From IMG/VR virus record IMGVR_UViG_3300006752_006525, positions 1-64,000 of that record: a stretch of DNA of 64,000 bases; one strand, given 5' to 3'. Source of the DNA: a virus. The notes beneath the pieces were generated by a model that was given only the letters and a program-made list of their open reading frames with translations, was not told the DNA's origin and did not search any database. Both the position numbers and the translations under genes were made by a program. Shown here one piece after another: positions 32,856 through 42,307 of this stretch; the first letter of the stretch is position 1; each line of letters begins with the position of its first letter.

Positions 32856-35047
32856 GTAAAAGTCCTACAGTAGAATTAATCATGCGTGATGCAATGAATA
32901 ATGCATCTAAGCAGAAGCACGAATATGTATGCTTAGAACATATCATGTATGTACTACTTGAAAATGATGACGTTATAGAAGTATGTGAGAAGAGTGATAT
33001 CGACAGAGATCAAATCCTCACAGATCTTTCTAACTATCTAAATGATCCAGATTCAAATGGATTACAAAATCCAAACGGCTCCAAAGGTGGACCTAAGAAA
33101 ACACAGGCTGTTGAAAGAGTATTACAACGAGGACTAGCCAATGTGTTGTTTAACAACAGAGAATATTTTGTCCCAATGGATTTGTTATTGAGCATATTAT
33201 CTGAGGATAATTGCATGGCAAGATATCTATGTGAGATCAATGGCTTGACAAATGAAGTTGTTAAGCATCATTTACGAACCTCACGTAACAATGAAGAAAG
33301 CAAAGAGTTGTTGGAAGAGTTTACAACTAACCTCAATGAAGAAGCCAAGAGCAGTAAGATTGATCCACTGATTGGTAGACATGAAGAAGTCAGCGACCTA
33401 GTACACATTCTTGCAAGACGTAAGAAAAATAATTGTGTAATGGTTGGTGAGCCTGGTACAGGTAAGACTGCTATTGCAGAAGGACTTGCTAAGAAGATTG
33501 TTGATGGAGAAGTACCTAAAACTCTCAAGAACAAAGTGGTATACAGTTTAGACTTGGGTGCTATGTTAGCAGGTACTAGATACAGAGGTGACTTTGAAGA
33601 ACGTATTAAAGGAGTACTTAATGTACTAGAAGCAGACCCAAATGCCATATTGTTTATTGATGAGATACACATGATTATGGGAGCAGGTGCAGGTGGACAA
33701 GGTAATGTCGATGCCGCTAATTTGCTAAAGCCTGTGTTAGGCAGAGGCACAATGCTTACAATAGGTGCTACAACACCAGACGAGTTTGCAGATACTTTTG
33801 AGAAGGATAGAGCATTACTTAGACGTTTTGCAAGACTAGACATTGAAGAAACTTCTGTAGAGGACACAAAACTAATTGTACTTGGATTGAAAAAGTATTA
33901 CGAAGACTTCCATTGTGTTACATACAACAACGAATTATTAGAACGCAGTGTTGATTTAGTTGACAGGTATCACAAAACAAAACACTTCCCAGACAAAGCA
34001 ATTGATGTTATCGATGCCGCTGGAGCCGCTGTTAAGTTGCGTGATGAAACACTAGTACAGATGTCAGACTTTGTGAAAGTAATTGCTAAAGTAAGTAAAA
34101 TTGGTGAAGATGTTATTGACACTGAAAGCACAAATGCATACAAAGATTTAGATGACAGAATTAAAAATACTGTTTATGGACAAAACGAGGCTGTAGATAA
34201 AATTGTAGAAGCCATTCTTGTAAGTAAATCAGGATTGAGAGAACCTCACAAACCAATTGGCAGTTTCTTGTTTGTAGGTCCAACTGGCACAGGTAAAACA
34301 GAAACAGCAAGAGCACTGGCAAAAGAGTTACAGGCAAAACTGGTCAAGTTTGATATGAGTGAATATCAAGAGAGACACAGTGTTGCTAAATTGATTGGTG
34401 CTCCTCCTGGATATGTTGGACATGCTGAAGGTAAGATGGGACAAGGACAACTTATTGCCGCAGTAGAAGATTCACCTAATTGTGTGTTGCTGTTAGACGA
34501 AGTAGAAAAAGCCGCACCACAGGTATTGCAAGTATTGTTACAAGTAATGGACGATGGTAAACTTACTGGCAGTATGGGCAAAGAAGTAGACTTCAGTAAT
34601 GTAGTATTATTAATGACTTCTAACTTAGGTGCCGCAGAAGCAGAATCTAAAAAGATTGGGTTTGGTGATCAAACAAAAACAAAAGCAGTTGACAAGGCTG
34701 TAGAAAAATTCTTTACACCAGAGTTTAGAAACAGATTGGATTCTGTTGTTAAATTTAACAAACTAGAACCTGAGCAAATGTTACTGATCGTAGATAGATT
34801 GCTCAAAGAGACAAACGAACTACTACAAACAAACAATTCAACTGTGAGTATTTCGTTAACTGAAAGTGCTAGACAACAATTATCTTTAGATGGTTATGAA
34901 CCAAGCATGGGTGCAAGACCGTTGAAGAGAATATTTGAAGAGAAAATTAAAAAGCCTTTAAGTAAAAAGATATTGTTCGAAGACTTGGAAAATATTACTA
35001 TCACAGTTGATTGGAATGAAAGTGAAACCTACTATTTCAACACATGA
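32852..35047 (+). CDS. clpA: ClpA-type AAA+ unfoldase
   Basis: 731 aa. N-domain ~1-145, Walker A1 GEPGTGKT (199-206), Walker B1 ILFIDEIH (266-273), Walker A2 GPTGTGKT (476-483) and Walker B2 VLLLDEVE (545-552). It lacks the ClpB middle coiled coil. KKIGFGD (601-606) contains the IGF tripeptide used by ClpA/ClpX to dock ClpP. The phage has its own ClpP (15885), so a complete phage protease is likely. It is coupled to the zinc-finger-like gene and dnaJ. Confidence 0.95.
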   Translation: MSKSPTVELIMRDAMNNASKQKHEYVCLEHIMYVLLENDDVIEVCEKSDIDRDQILTDLSNYLNDPDSNGLQNPNGSKGGPKKTQAVERVLQRGLANVLFNNREYFVPMDLLLSILSEDNCMARYLCEINGLTNEVVKHHLRTSRNNEESKELLEEFTTNLNEEAKSSKIDPLIGRHEEVSDLVHILARRKKNNCVMVGEPGTGKTAIAEGLAKKIVDGEVPKTLKNKVVYSLDLGAMLAGTRYRGDFEERIKGVLNVLEADPNAILFIDEIHMIMGAGAGGQGNVDAANLLKPVLGRGTMLTIGATTPDEFADTFEKDRALLRRFARLDIEETSVEDTKLIVLGLKKYYEDFHCVTYNNELLERSVDLVDRYHKTKHFPDKAIDVIDAAGAAVKLRDETLVQMSDFVKVIAKVSKIGEDVIDTESTNAYKDLDDRIKNTVYGQNEAVDKIVEAILVSKSGLREPHKPIGSFLFVGPTGTGKTETARALAKELQAKLVKFDMSEYQERHSVAKLIGAPPGYVGHAEGKMGQGQLIAAVEDSPNCVLLLDEVEKAAPQVLQVLLQVMDDGKLTGSMGKEVDFSNVVLLMTSNLGAAEAESKKIGFGDQTKTKAVDKAVEKFFTPEFRNRLDSVVKFNKLEPEQMLLIVDRLLKETNELLQTNNSTVSISLTESARQQLSLDGYEPSMGARPLKRIFEEKIKKPLSKKILFEDLENITITVDWNESETYYFNT

Positions 35048-35681
35048 CATTAAACTGCTTGATGAGAAAAAATACAAAAAGTTTTTATTAGTCCCAAGTT
35101 CTAGAGTTTATTACGGCAGTAAACCTTATAAAGTATCTATAAACGTACTGAAAGACTCAGACGAACTAATAGGTAACAGTCGACGATATCACTGGTGGGC
35201 ATGGCAGGATTTGATCAAAGTCATGTGTCTGAATCATGATATCACTGTGAGAACACAGGGCAGATTTCCAAACATGTATCTATTCTTTTCTCATAGAGAA
35301 GGCGTAGATCTCTGTATCAAAAACTATTCTACTAGAATAAATTTTATAGAAGGGCCATTAAGTGATGATCACTTAGAAAAAATATCTGGCCGTAATGATA
35401 TAATTGTTAGAAGAAATCTGTTCTACAATCAATATCCAATGAAAGTGAATTGCTGGATGCCCTGGGGTTACGGTAATTATTACAATAGACAAAACGCAGT
35501 CAATGAAGTCAGAGAGTATGTGAAAGACAATATAGGTTCTGGTAGATTATCAAGTTCCAGATGGAAAGCATCGTTTTTTGCTTCTCCAGATGAGATAAGC
35601 GATATCATTCCATTTATTAAACTTCAGTGGCCTTCACTGAGAATAGAGTACACAGAAATCTATTATCCTGACTCTTTGTGA
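35016..35681 (+). CDS. Hypothetical protein, 221 aa
   Basis: Starts within the clpA end. Aromatic- and Arg-rich (RRYHWWAWQDLIKVM, VNCWMPWGYGNYYN). No motif I can name. Alternative start TTG at 35007 was not preferred. Confidence 0.55.
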   Translation: MKVKPTISTHDIKLLDEKKYKKFLLVPSSRVYYGSKPYKVSINVLKDSDELIGNSRRYHWWAWQDLIKVMCLNHDITVRTQGRFPNMYLFFSHREGVDLCIKNYSTRINFIEGPLSDDHLEKISGRNDIIVRRNLFYNQYPMKVNCWMPWGYGNYYNRQNAVNEVREYVKDNIGSGRLSSSRWKASFFASPDEISDIIPFIKLQWPSLRIEYTEIYYPDSL

Positions 35682-35687
35682 TAAATA
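35680..35687 (+). promoter_or_regulatory. Late promoter GATAAATA
   Basis: GTGATAAATAGTTACACAAGGAG leads directly to a Shine-Dalgarno site and the ATG at 35707. Confidence 0.78.
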
Positions 35688-35706
35688 GTTACACAAGGAG
35701 ACACAG

Positions 35707-35871
35707 ATGGCAAAAATAGTAAGTGAAGCAGTTGTAATTGAAATTAGCAGAATTGCTAAGGAAGATGAGCATTTAGAAACTGCTATCAATGAAGAGATTA
35801 CTGCTACCATTGAGCAAGTTGTACAACAACTTGTAGGTGATAGTGCAGTAGTAGAAGTTAAAAACGGATAA
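35707..35871 (+). CDS. Late small protein, 54 aa
   Basis: Acidic helix-rich (SEAVVIEISRIAKEDEHLE, then TIEQVVQQLV). Late promoter and position before tail genes suggest a virion-associated protein; I recall similar short proteins in T4-like marine phages. Confidence 0.6.
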   Translation: MAKIVSEAVVIEISRIAKEDEHLETAINEEITATIEQVVQQLVGDSAVVEVKNG

Positions 35872-35874
35872 GAT

Positions 35875-36288
35875 ATGCCTATTAATAGACGAAGTATTAT
35901 ACTAATGAGTGCCAGTGGCACAGAGATGAATCAGTATTCAGACACTGTGAAAGGTGATAGTTACTATGGCTACACTGACGGATACCACACAATTCAAGTA
36001 ACATACGATCAATTTATAGGTAGATTGCGAGTACAAGCAACTCTAATGCTAGAGCCAACTGACGACGATTGGTTTGATTTAGTACCTTCCGAGTCAACAG
36101 GCACTACATTTAATCCATTAGGTTACATTCAATACAACGCAAATGACCCAGCAAGTAAGTCAGAAGCATACTCCTTCAAAGGAAATTACGCCTATATACG
36201 TATCTACATGGACAGAGAGCATGTAGGTGACGGCGAAACCTACGATACCTCATACGGACAAGTTAGTCGAATAGTCTTATCTAGTTAA
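35875..36288 (+). CDS. Virion-type structural protein, 137 aa
   Basis: Beta-rich with SASGTEMNQYSDTV, then GYHTIQVTYDQFIGRLRVQA and YAYIRIYMDR, a compact sandwich reminiscent of tail or capsid decoration proteins. It sits in the late unit four bases after the 54-aa gene and just before the long fibre genes. The role is inferred. Confidence 0.6.
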   Translation: MPINRRSIILMSASGTEMNQYSDTVKGDSYYGYTDGYHTIQVTYDQFIGRLRVQATLMLEPTDDDWFDLVPSESTGTTFNPLGYIQYNANDPASKSEAYSFKGNYAYIRIYMDREHVGDGETYDTSYGQVSRIVLSS

Positions 36289-36291
36289 AGT

Positions 36292-36299
36292 GATAAATA
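36292..36299 (+). promoter_or_regulatory. Late promoter GATAAATA
   Basis: TGATAAATAGTTGTAATATC precedes the 1275-aa fibre gene by ~35 bases. Confidence 0.78.
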
Positions 36300-36333
36300 G
36301 TTGTAATATCACTTAAACTGAGATAGGACATAT

Positions 36334-39300
36334 ATGGCGGCTAATACATTTGTAGAATTAAACGATACCCCTTCTAATTACACTGGTTCAGGTAATAAGT
36401 TCCTTGTGGTTAAAGGCGACGAGTCGGCTCTTAACTTTACAAACATATCATTAGAAAAAGTCAGCGATGTAAATGTTACAGGTGCATACGTTCCTGTTGG
36501 TGGCCAAGTATTACAATATAGTTCAGCCGCTAATGAATGGCGAGCAATGGACAATGATCCTTACAGTTTTGGTGCAGGTTTATTAAAGTCAGGCGGTACC
36601 ATCGATGTTATTGCAAGTGGTGGTCTAGTTTCAAATGCGTCTGGTGTATATATCCAGGACATAGCAAATGTTGCAGGAACATACGGCAACTCATCAGCAG
36701 TCCCTCAGTTTACAGTTAATACCAAAGGTCAAATCACAGCAGTAGATTTAGTTGACATTGGTGTTCCTAGTGCAGACGAACTTACAGCAGATTATGTAGG
36801 CAACGTTGCAGGCACATCAGGGCAAATTCGTGTAACAGGTGGCACAGGTAATAATTCAAATGCCACAATAGACTTAGTAGCAACAGGTGTAACAGCCGCA
36901 GTATATGGTAATGCTACACATGCTCCTCAAATAACAGTTGACACTTACGGTAGAATATCAAATGTAACAGAGATTGAATTATCAGCAGGTGACGGAAATA
37001 GTGTTGCAGGGCTAGGGTACAGCAGTATTGCAGTATCTGGACAGACAACTATTGCCGCAGACAAAGTTGAAGATGACTTAACTTTTGTTGCTGGTGATGG
37101 CATGTTGATTTCAACTGATGCTTCAAATGATTCAATTACATTTAGTATCACAGGAAGTGTAGTAGCAGATGATATTGCACTTGGTCAAATATCAGATGTA
37201 AGTATTGGCAGTATCAGTGACGGACAAGTTATTAAATGGGATAGTGCAAACAATCAATTTGTACCTCATACATTAGTTGACAACGGTATACTATTAACAG
37301 ATTTAAGTGGCACCAATGGTGTTAGTTACGATAACACATCAGGTGAGATATCTTTAGCAACCTCTGGTGCAGTAGCAGGAACATACGGCAATTTATCAAA
37401 TGTTGCTCAAGTCACAGTAAATGATAAAGGTATTGTAACAAATATAACAAACGTAAGTTTGTCCACAGGTGTTACTGCAGGTACATATGGTAATGCAACA
37501 TTAACACCTTCATTTACTATTGATGCATCAGGACGTATCACTGACATTGAAGAAGTAAGCAGTGCCAGTTATATTCAAAGTTTAAGTTGGAATACAGCCA
37601 ACGATGAATTAAGTTTAAGTGGCGGTGGCAACACAGTTGATTTATCAACATTAAGAAATCCAAGTTTCAGAGGTGTAACAGGACCAGGACAACCTTTAAT
37701 ACTCGCAGAGAATGTAGAAGACACACTTAATTTTGAGGGTGGCACTGGTATCAGTGTTACAATTAATAGTGTAACTGACACAGTAACAATCAGTGCAACA
37801 GGCGATGCGGCTGAAGCAGATTTAAGTAACAGCAGTATTTCAGGATTGAGTGATGTGGGTGCAATAGGTGCAATCACAGACGGACAGGCTCTTGTATGGA
37901 ATGCAAGTTCAGGTGAGTTCCAGCCAGGCACAGTTGCAGGCAGTTATGGTAATGCCACAGTACAAGCATATTTAGATGCTCAAGGTTACAGCACTACTGA
38001 TAACGACAGTCAAACATTAAGTTGGAATGCTGGTTCAAACTCATTGAGTATATCAGGTGGTAACAGTGTTGATCTAAGTGTATTATTAGATAACGTAGAT
38101 TCACAGGCAATAAGTTTATCAGGCAATGTAATTAGTATCACAGGCGATGCTTCAACTGTAGACTTAGGTCCATTGCTAGGCAGTGTTGACAGCAATTATG
38201 GTGACAGTAATGTATCAGCATATTTGTCAGCACAAGGATACGCAACACAATCTACAATAGTAGCGGCAATAACTGACAGTGCTCCAAGTACGTTAGATAC
38301 ATTAAATGAATTAGCGGCCGCACTTGGTGACGATCCTAACTTTGCAACCACAACAACAAATGCTATTGCTCTTAAAGCAAACTCAGCAGATTTAGCCACA
38401 GTTGCTACAAGTGGTGATTATACAGATTTAACAAATAGACCTACAATAGCATTAAGCGGTAGTGACTTATCATATGATGGTACTACATTAGACTTATCAG
38501 GTGTAGGCGCAGTAGGACCTCAGGGTAACATAGGACCAACAGGTGCTACTGGTAATGGAATAACAAACGCAACTGTTAGCAGTGGCGATTTAATTCTAAC
38601 ATATTCAAATACTTCAGTTCAAAACTTAGGCGACATTACTGGCCCAACTGGTGCAACAGGTCCACAGGGTATACAAGGTAATACAGGACCTACTGGTGCA
38701 ACAGGACCTCAAGGTGCAACAGGACCAGCGGGTGCAGATGGCAGTGATGGAGCAGACGGCAGTAACGGAACGGACGGTGTAGGTGTAACCAACGTAAATT
38801 TAGTTGGTGGCAACTTGATGTTTACATATTCAAATGTAAGCACACAAGACGTTGGTAATATACAAGGTCCAACAGGTGCTCAAGGACCTGCTGGTAATGA
38901 CGGAGCCGACGGAGCAGATGGTACAAGTATCAGCAGTGGTAGTGTTACAAATGGTGTAATTACTCTCACAATGAGTGATAGCAGTACAATTAATGTATCA
39001 GGTAACGTTGAAGGAGCAGTGGGTGCTACAGGTGCTACTGGACCACAAGGTGTTCAGGGTCCTGCAGGTGCTGACGGAAGTGATGGTGCTACTGGTCCAC
39101 AGGGTGCTGGCTTAAATGATGTAAGTGTTACATCAGCAAGTGCAAGTGGTTCAGGTAGTTTAGCATACAACAGCGGTACTGGTGTATTTACATTTACTCC
39201 ACCAGACCTAAGTTCATACTTAACAAGCGAAACTGATAGTCAAACTTTAACATTAAATAGCACAGCCGGGCAACTGGCAATATCAAGTGGTAACAATGTT

Positions 39301-40161
39301 GATTTAAGACAAACACAGTTCTTATATTCAGCATTAAGTGATTTGCCAAGTGCAAGTTCATATCATGGTGCTATTGCTCATGTACATGCAGAAGGTGCAA
39401 TGTACTTTGCACACGCCGGCAACTGGGTTGAACTAGCCAATGCTAGTGATTTATCAACTAACACAGATGCTCAAACATTAAGTTTATCAGGTAACACTGT
39501 CACAATCAGTGGTAGTGGTAGCTCAGTAGACTTAACGCCTATACTAGGAACAAGCGGCGGCGGAGGCGGCATAGCCTTAACAGATTTATCAGCCACAGAT
39601 GGCGTAGAATATAGCAACGTAACTGGTGTATTTAATCTAACTGACACAGGTGTAAGTGCTGGCACTTACGGTAGCAGTACACTTGTACCACGAATAACAG
39701 TAGATGCCAAGGGTAGAGTCACATCGGTTACCACTCAAGCAGTAAGTGGCGGAGGTGGCGGTGGCGGATCGGGTGCCACTGTAGAAAGATTCAAATTAAA
39801 CTACACATCTGCAGGCGCTCTTGACAGCATCACAGATACCACAGGAGGTATCAGCAGTGTGAGTATTGACAGTGCATCGGGTGGTGATGTCACAGTCGCA
39901 TTCACAGGATATAATTTCCCTCCAGCATCTATTATGATATATGGTTATGTGTATGCAAGTAACAAATATCAAATCGCTCCTCTAGAATCATCTATGGGAT
40001 TGAGAGAAGTTGCAGGCGGTGGTTCAACAGGTGCACCAAGTTTGTTTGGTGGCATGGGTGTTCCAACAACTAAACTCAGATTACGTGAAGCAGAAACAGG
40101 CGCAAGTAGAGGTTTTGGTACAACTACACATGCTTGGGTTCAGTTTGTAATGTATGATTAA
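36334..40161 (+). CDS. Long tail-fibre-like protein with collagen-like segments, 1275 aa
   Basis: The N-terminal part has repeated fibre units of the type GTYGNxxxVPQxTVNxKGxIT (near residues 110, 185, 350, 390). Between ~728 and 930 are Gly-X-Y runs (GPTGATGPQG, GPAGADGSDG) interrupted by short beta pieces, as in collagen-like trimeric fibres. The C-terminal ~110 residues after a Gly linker (VERFKLNYTSAG...AWVQFVMYD) form a separate globular tip. Trimeric fibre or receptor-binding protein is the likely role. Late promoter control. Confidence 0.75.
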   Translation: MAANTFVELNDTPSNYTGSGNKFLVVKGDESALNFTNISLEKVSDVNVTGAYVPVGGQVLQYSSAANEWRAMDNDPYSFGAGLLKSGGTIDVIASGGLVSNASGVYIQDIANVAGTYGNSSAVPQFTVNTKGQITAVDLVDIGVPSADELTADYVGNVAGTSGQIRVTGGTGNNSNATIDLVATGVTAAVYGNATHAPQITVDTYGRISNVTEIELSAGDGNSVAGLGYSSIAVSGQTTIAADKVEDDLTFVAGDGMLISTDASNDSITFSITGSVVADDIALGQISDVSIGSISDGQVIKWDSANNQFVPHTLVDNGILLTDLSGTNGVSYDNTSGEISLATSGAVAGTYGNLSNVAQVTVNDKGIVTNITNVSLSTGVTAGTYGNATLTPSFTIDASGRITDIEEVSSASYIQSLSWNTANDELSLSGGGNTVDLSTLRNPSFRGVTGPGQPLILAENVEDTLNFEGGTGISVTINSVTDTVTISATGDAAEADLSNSSISGLSDVGAIGAITDGQALVWNASSGEFQPGTVAGSYGNATVQAYLDAQGYSTTDNDSQTLSWNAGSNSLSISGGNSVDLSVLLDNVDSQAISLSGNVISITGDASTVDLGPLLGSVDSNYGDSNVSAYLSAQGYATQSTIVAAITDSAPSTLDTLNELAAALGDDPNFATTTTNAIALKANSADLATVATSGDYTDLTNRPTIALSGSDLSYDGTTLDLSGVGAVGPQGNIGPTGATGNGITNATVSSGDLILTYSNTSVQNLGDITGPTGATGPQGIQGNTGPTGATGPQGATGPAGADGSDGADGSNGTDGVGVTNVNLVGGNLMFTYSNVSTQDVGNIQGPTGAQGPAGNDGADGADGTSISSGSVTNGVITLTMSDSSTINVSGNVEGAVGATGATGPQGVQGPAGADGSDGATGPQGAGLNDVSVTSASASGSGSLAYNSGTGVFTFTPPDLSSYLTSETDSQTLTLNSTAGQLAISSGNNVDLRQTQFLYSALSDLPSASSYHGAIAHVHAEGAMYFAHAGNWVELANASDLSTNTDAQTLSLSGNTVTISGSGSSVDLTPILGTSGGGGGIALTDLSATDGVEYSNVTGVFNLTDTGVSAGTYGSSTLVPRITVDAKGRVTSVTTQAVSGGGGGGGSGATVERFKLNYTSAGALDSITDTTGGISSVSIDSASGGDVTVAFTGYNFPPASIMIYGYVYASNKYQIAPLESSMGLREVAGGGSTGAPSLFGGMGVPTTKLRLREAETGASRGFGTTTHAWVQFVMYD

Positions 40162-40173
40162 TAGGAGATTTGC

Positions 40174-42207
40174 GTGGCTTTGATTAACTACAAGTCTAGT
40201 CAAATTAAACTTAACTATCCAAATAAAGTATTGGCAGTTAATGTAACAAGCATTGCTGGTAGAGACTACTGGCAACATGCCAACGGTTCCAGCGACCCTT
40301 GGTACTCAGGTTCAAGTTCTCCAAAGTATTATCGTTGGGAAATCACATTCACTGTAACTGCACAAGGACACGGTTCTCACTTAACCAGAGATGATAGAAC
40401 ATACAACGGTTTAGATATTGTTGTAGGTGATTGGGTAGGCAGTGCAACAGCAGGTATTTGTTGTAAAGTAATCAGCATCACAAGTAAAACTTCCACAGAA
40501 GTAAGTTGTATTGTAGAAGATTGGTTACGTTATAATACTTTTGCAAACTCCACAGGTAATGGTATATTTGGTTTAGGTTCAGCCGCAGTGTTCTCATTGA
40601 ATGAGAATGGTGTGCCAATGCTTGATCCTCTACCAACCACAGTATCCAGTTCATTCTATGCAACTGTGATGAGTAGATTCCAATACTTAAATCCGCAAAC
40701 AAACTATGTGTTAGAACAAACAGCACACGGTTTTGACAAAGGTGATGTTGTAGTAGTTACCAGTAGTGGATTCTCAAAAGCAAATTCAACTACATTAAGT
40801 AAAAGTATTGGTGTGGTAACAGAGCCTGGTCCAGGACCAGATCAGTTTATGATATTACCTAACAACAGGATCATTGACTTTGAACCACGCATACCAGGAA
40901 CACAAGGCCAATATGTTTATGTAGACACTGATGGTGACTTAACAACCAGCGAAACAGATGCCCCAACATTTTTAGTTATACAACCTGCAATAGAAACTTT
41001 ACTAGAAGGTGACCAAGATGGTCCTGAGATACCTCATGGACATACTGTAACAATAAATGGTTACGACACAGTTATCAGTGCAGGAGCAGGTTCAGGTAAT
41101 GCAAACGTAAGTGAAATAGTTTCAAGCATTAACAGTCACACTGCAAATCATAATGTTGTAGCAAGTACAGTTGCAACAAAGACTGTGATAAATTCAGACC
41201 CAAGTGGTACAGTGTACGGACTCGTAGGTGGCTTTACGCCATTCAGTGCCGCAATAGATAGTGGTAGTGGTAACACAACAATTAATTTTACAACCAATGC
41301 CGCAGGTCAAGCCGCATACAGTCAAGCAGTTGCTATTCCACAAGACATGGCAACAGACATTAATGCCGCTGGTATTGCAAACTTAACTGCTACATATAAT
41401 TCAGGTACATTAACATTAACAGAAACAAATGGTAATGCTGTTACTATAGTTAATGTAACCAATGATTCTAACAATAATCCTTATGTTGGTGCTGGTAATA
41501 TATCAGGTTTGCCAGCAAGTGTAGCCGCACCTGGAACAGAACGTATTAATCTCACACGCAGTGACGGTGGTGAGATATTAATTTTTGAAAGCACAGAATT
41601 CTTTAGAGTGAACACAGGTATTGCAAGTGGACACACAGGAATGTATCCATTAGCACTCAACGTTGAACAAGGTATCAGAGGTGGTACTGTTAAAGTGGTT
41701 GCAGATGTCAGTGCAAGAAATGCATTGAATGCACAGGTTGGTGACCAGGCACATGTATTAAGTGCCGACGATGGTGAATGGGCACTGTACTTATATGATG
41801 GTTCAAGTTGGGTTAAGATATCTGACAGAGATAGCAGTACAACAGATGCTAGAACACTCACAACAACATTCACAATGCCAGTGGGTGGCTTTGGTGTTAG
41901 CACAACAAACTTACTTGGTAACATATCACCCGGTGGTAAAATTGTTAGTGTTGCTGTAGAAATTAACACAACATTCTCAGGACACAGTGGTGGTGAACCA
42001 AACATTGAAGTTGGTACACTAGCAGACCCAGATGTGTATTGTGACTCACCAAGTAATGACTTAACTGAAAGTGCAGGTGACACTTTCTTATGTCAACCAG
42101 AGTATGTGTGGCCTTCAACACAGACACAAGATTTAGAAGTGAGAGCACGTTGTAATCACTACAATGCAAGTGCTGGAAGTGTCACTGTCATATTAACATA
42201 CGTTTAA
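40174..42207 (+). CDS. Tail-associated structural protein, 677 aa
   Basis: GTG start behind AGGAG. Beta-rich with several small domains. VGDQAHVLSADDGEWALYLY, then ISDRDSS (near 525-560), parallels the module in the 1-1077 protein. The last ~110 residues (KIVSVAVEINTTFSG ... VILTYV) share the C-terminal fold type of that protein and of the 42308 protein. It probably assembles beside the long fibres; an adhesin role is inferred. Confidence 0.65.
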   Translation: MALINYKSSQIKLNYPNKVLAVNVTSIAGRDYWQHANGSSDPWYSGSSSPKYYRWEITFTVTAQGHGSHLTRDDRTYNGLDIVVGDWVGSATAGICCKVISITSKTSTEVSCIVEDWLRYNTFANSTGNGIFGLGSAAVFSLNENGVPMLDPLPTTVSSSFYATVMSRFQYLNPQTNYVLEQTAHGFDKGDVVVVTSSGFSKANSTTLSKSIGVVTEPGPGPDQFMILPNNRIIDFEPRIPGTQGQYVYVDTDGDLTTSETDAPTFLVIQPAIETLLEGDQDGPEIPHGHTVTINGYDTVISAGAGSGNANVSEIVSSINSHTANHNVVASTVATKTVINSDPSGTVYGLVGGFTPFSAAIDSGSGNTTINFTTNAAGQAAYSQAVAIPQDMATDINAAGIANLTATYNSGTLTLTETNGNAVTIVNVTNDSNNNPYVGAGNISGLPASVAAPGTERINLTRSDGGEILIFESTEFFRVNTGIASGHTGMYPLALNVEQGIRGGTVKVVADVSARNALNAQVGDQAHVLSADDGEWALYLYDGSSWVKISDRDSSTTDARTLTTTFTMPVGGFGVSTTNLLGNISPGGKIVSVAVEINTTFSGHSGGEPNIEVGTLADPDVYCDSPSNDLTESAGDTFLCQPEYVWPSTQTQDLEVRARCNHYNASAGSVTVILTYV

Positions 42208-42225
42208 TACTTTTCCCTTAATTTA

Positions 42226-42233
42226 GATAAATA
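42226..42233 (+). promoter_or_regulatory. Late promoter GATAAATA
   Basis: The octamer followed by a ~70-base leader with TTATCGATAA palindrome before the 1209-aa fibre gene. Confidence 0.7.
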
Positions 42234-42307
42234 TACATAACGTTTAGCTCTTATGGCTGGATGTTATCGATAACACGCAAAAAATACGTATTATATAGGA
42301 GATATAA

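Noticed and set aside
32852-35047. ClpB disaggregase as the identity of the Clp ATPase
   Set aside because: It lacks the ~120-residue coiled-coil middle domain and has an IGF ClpP-docking loop, so ClpA-type is correct.
41481-42083. Minus-strand ORFs of 100-200 codons inside the tail-protein genes
   Set aside because: The Ser/Thr/Gly-rich sense genes lack minus-strand stops by composition. The antisense products are low-complexity and have no ribosome sites.
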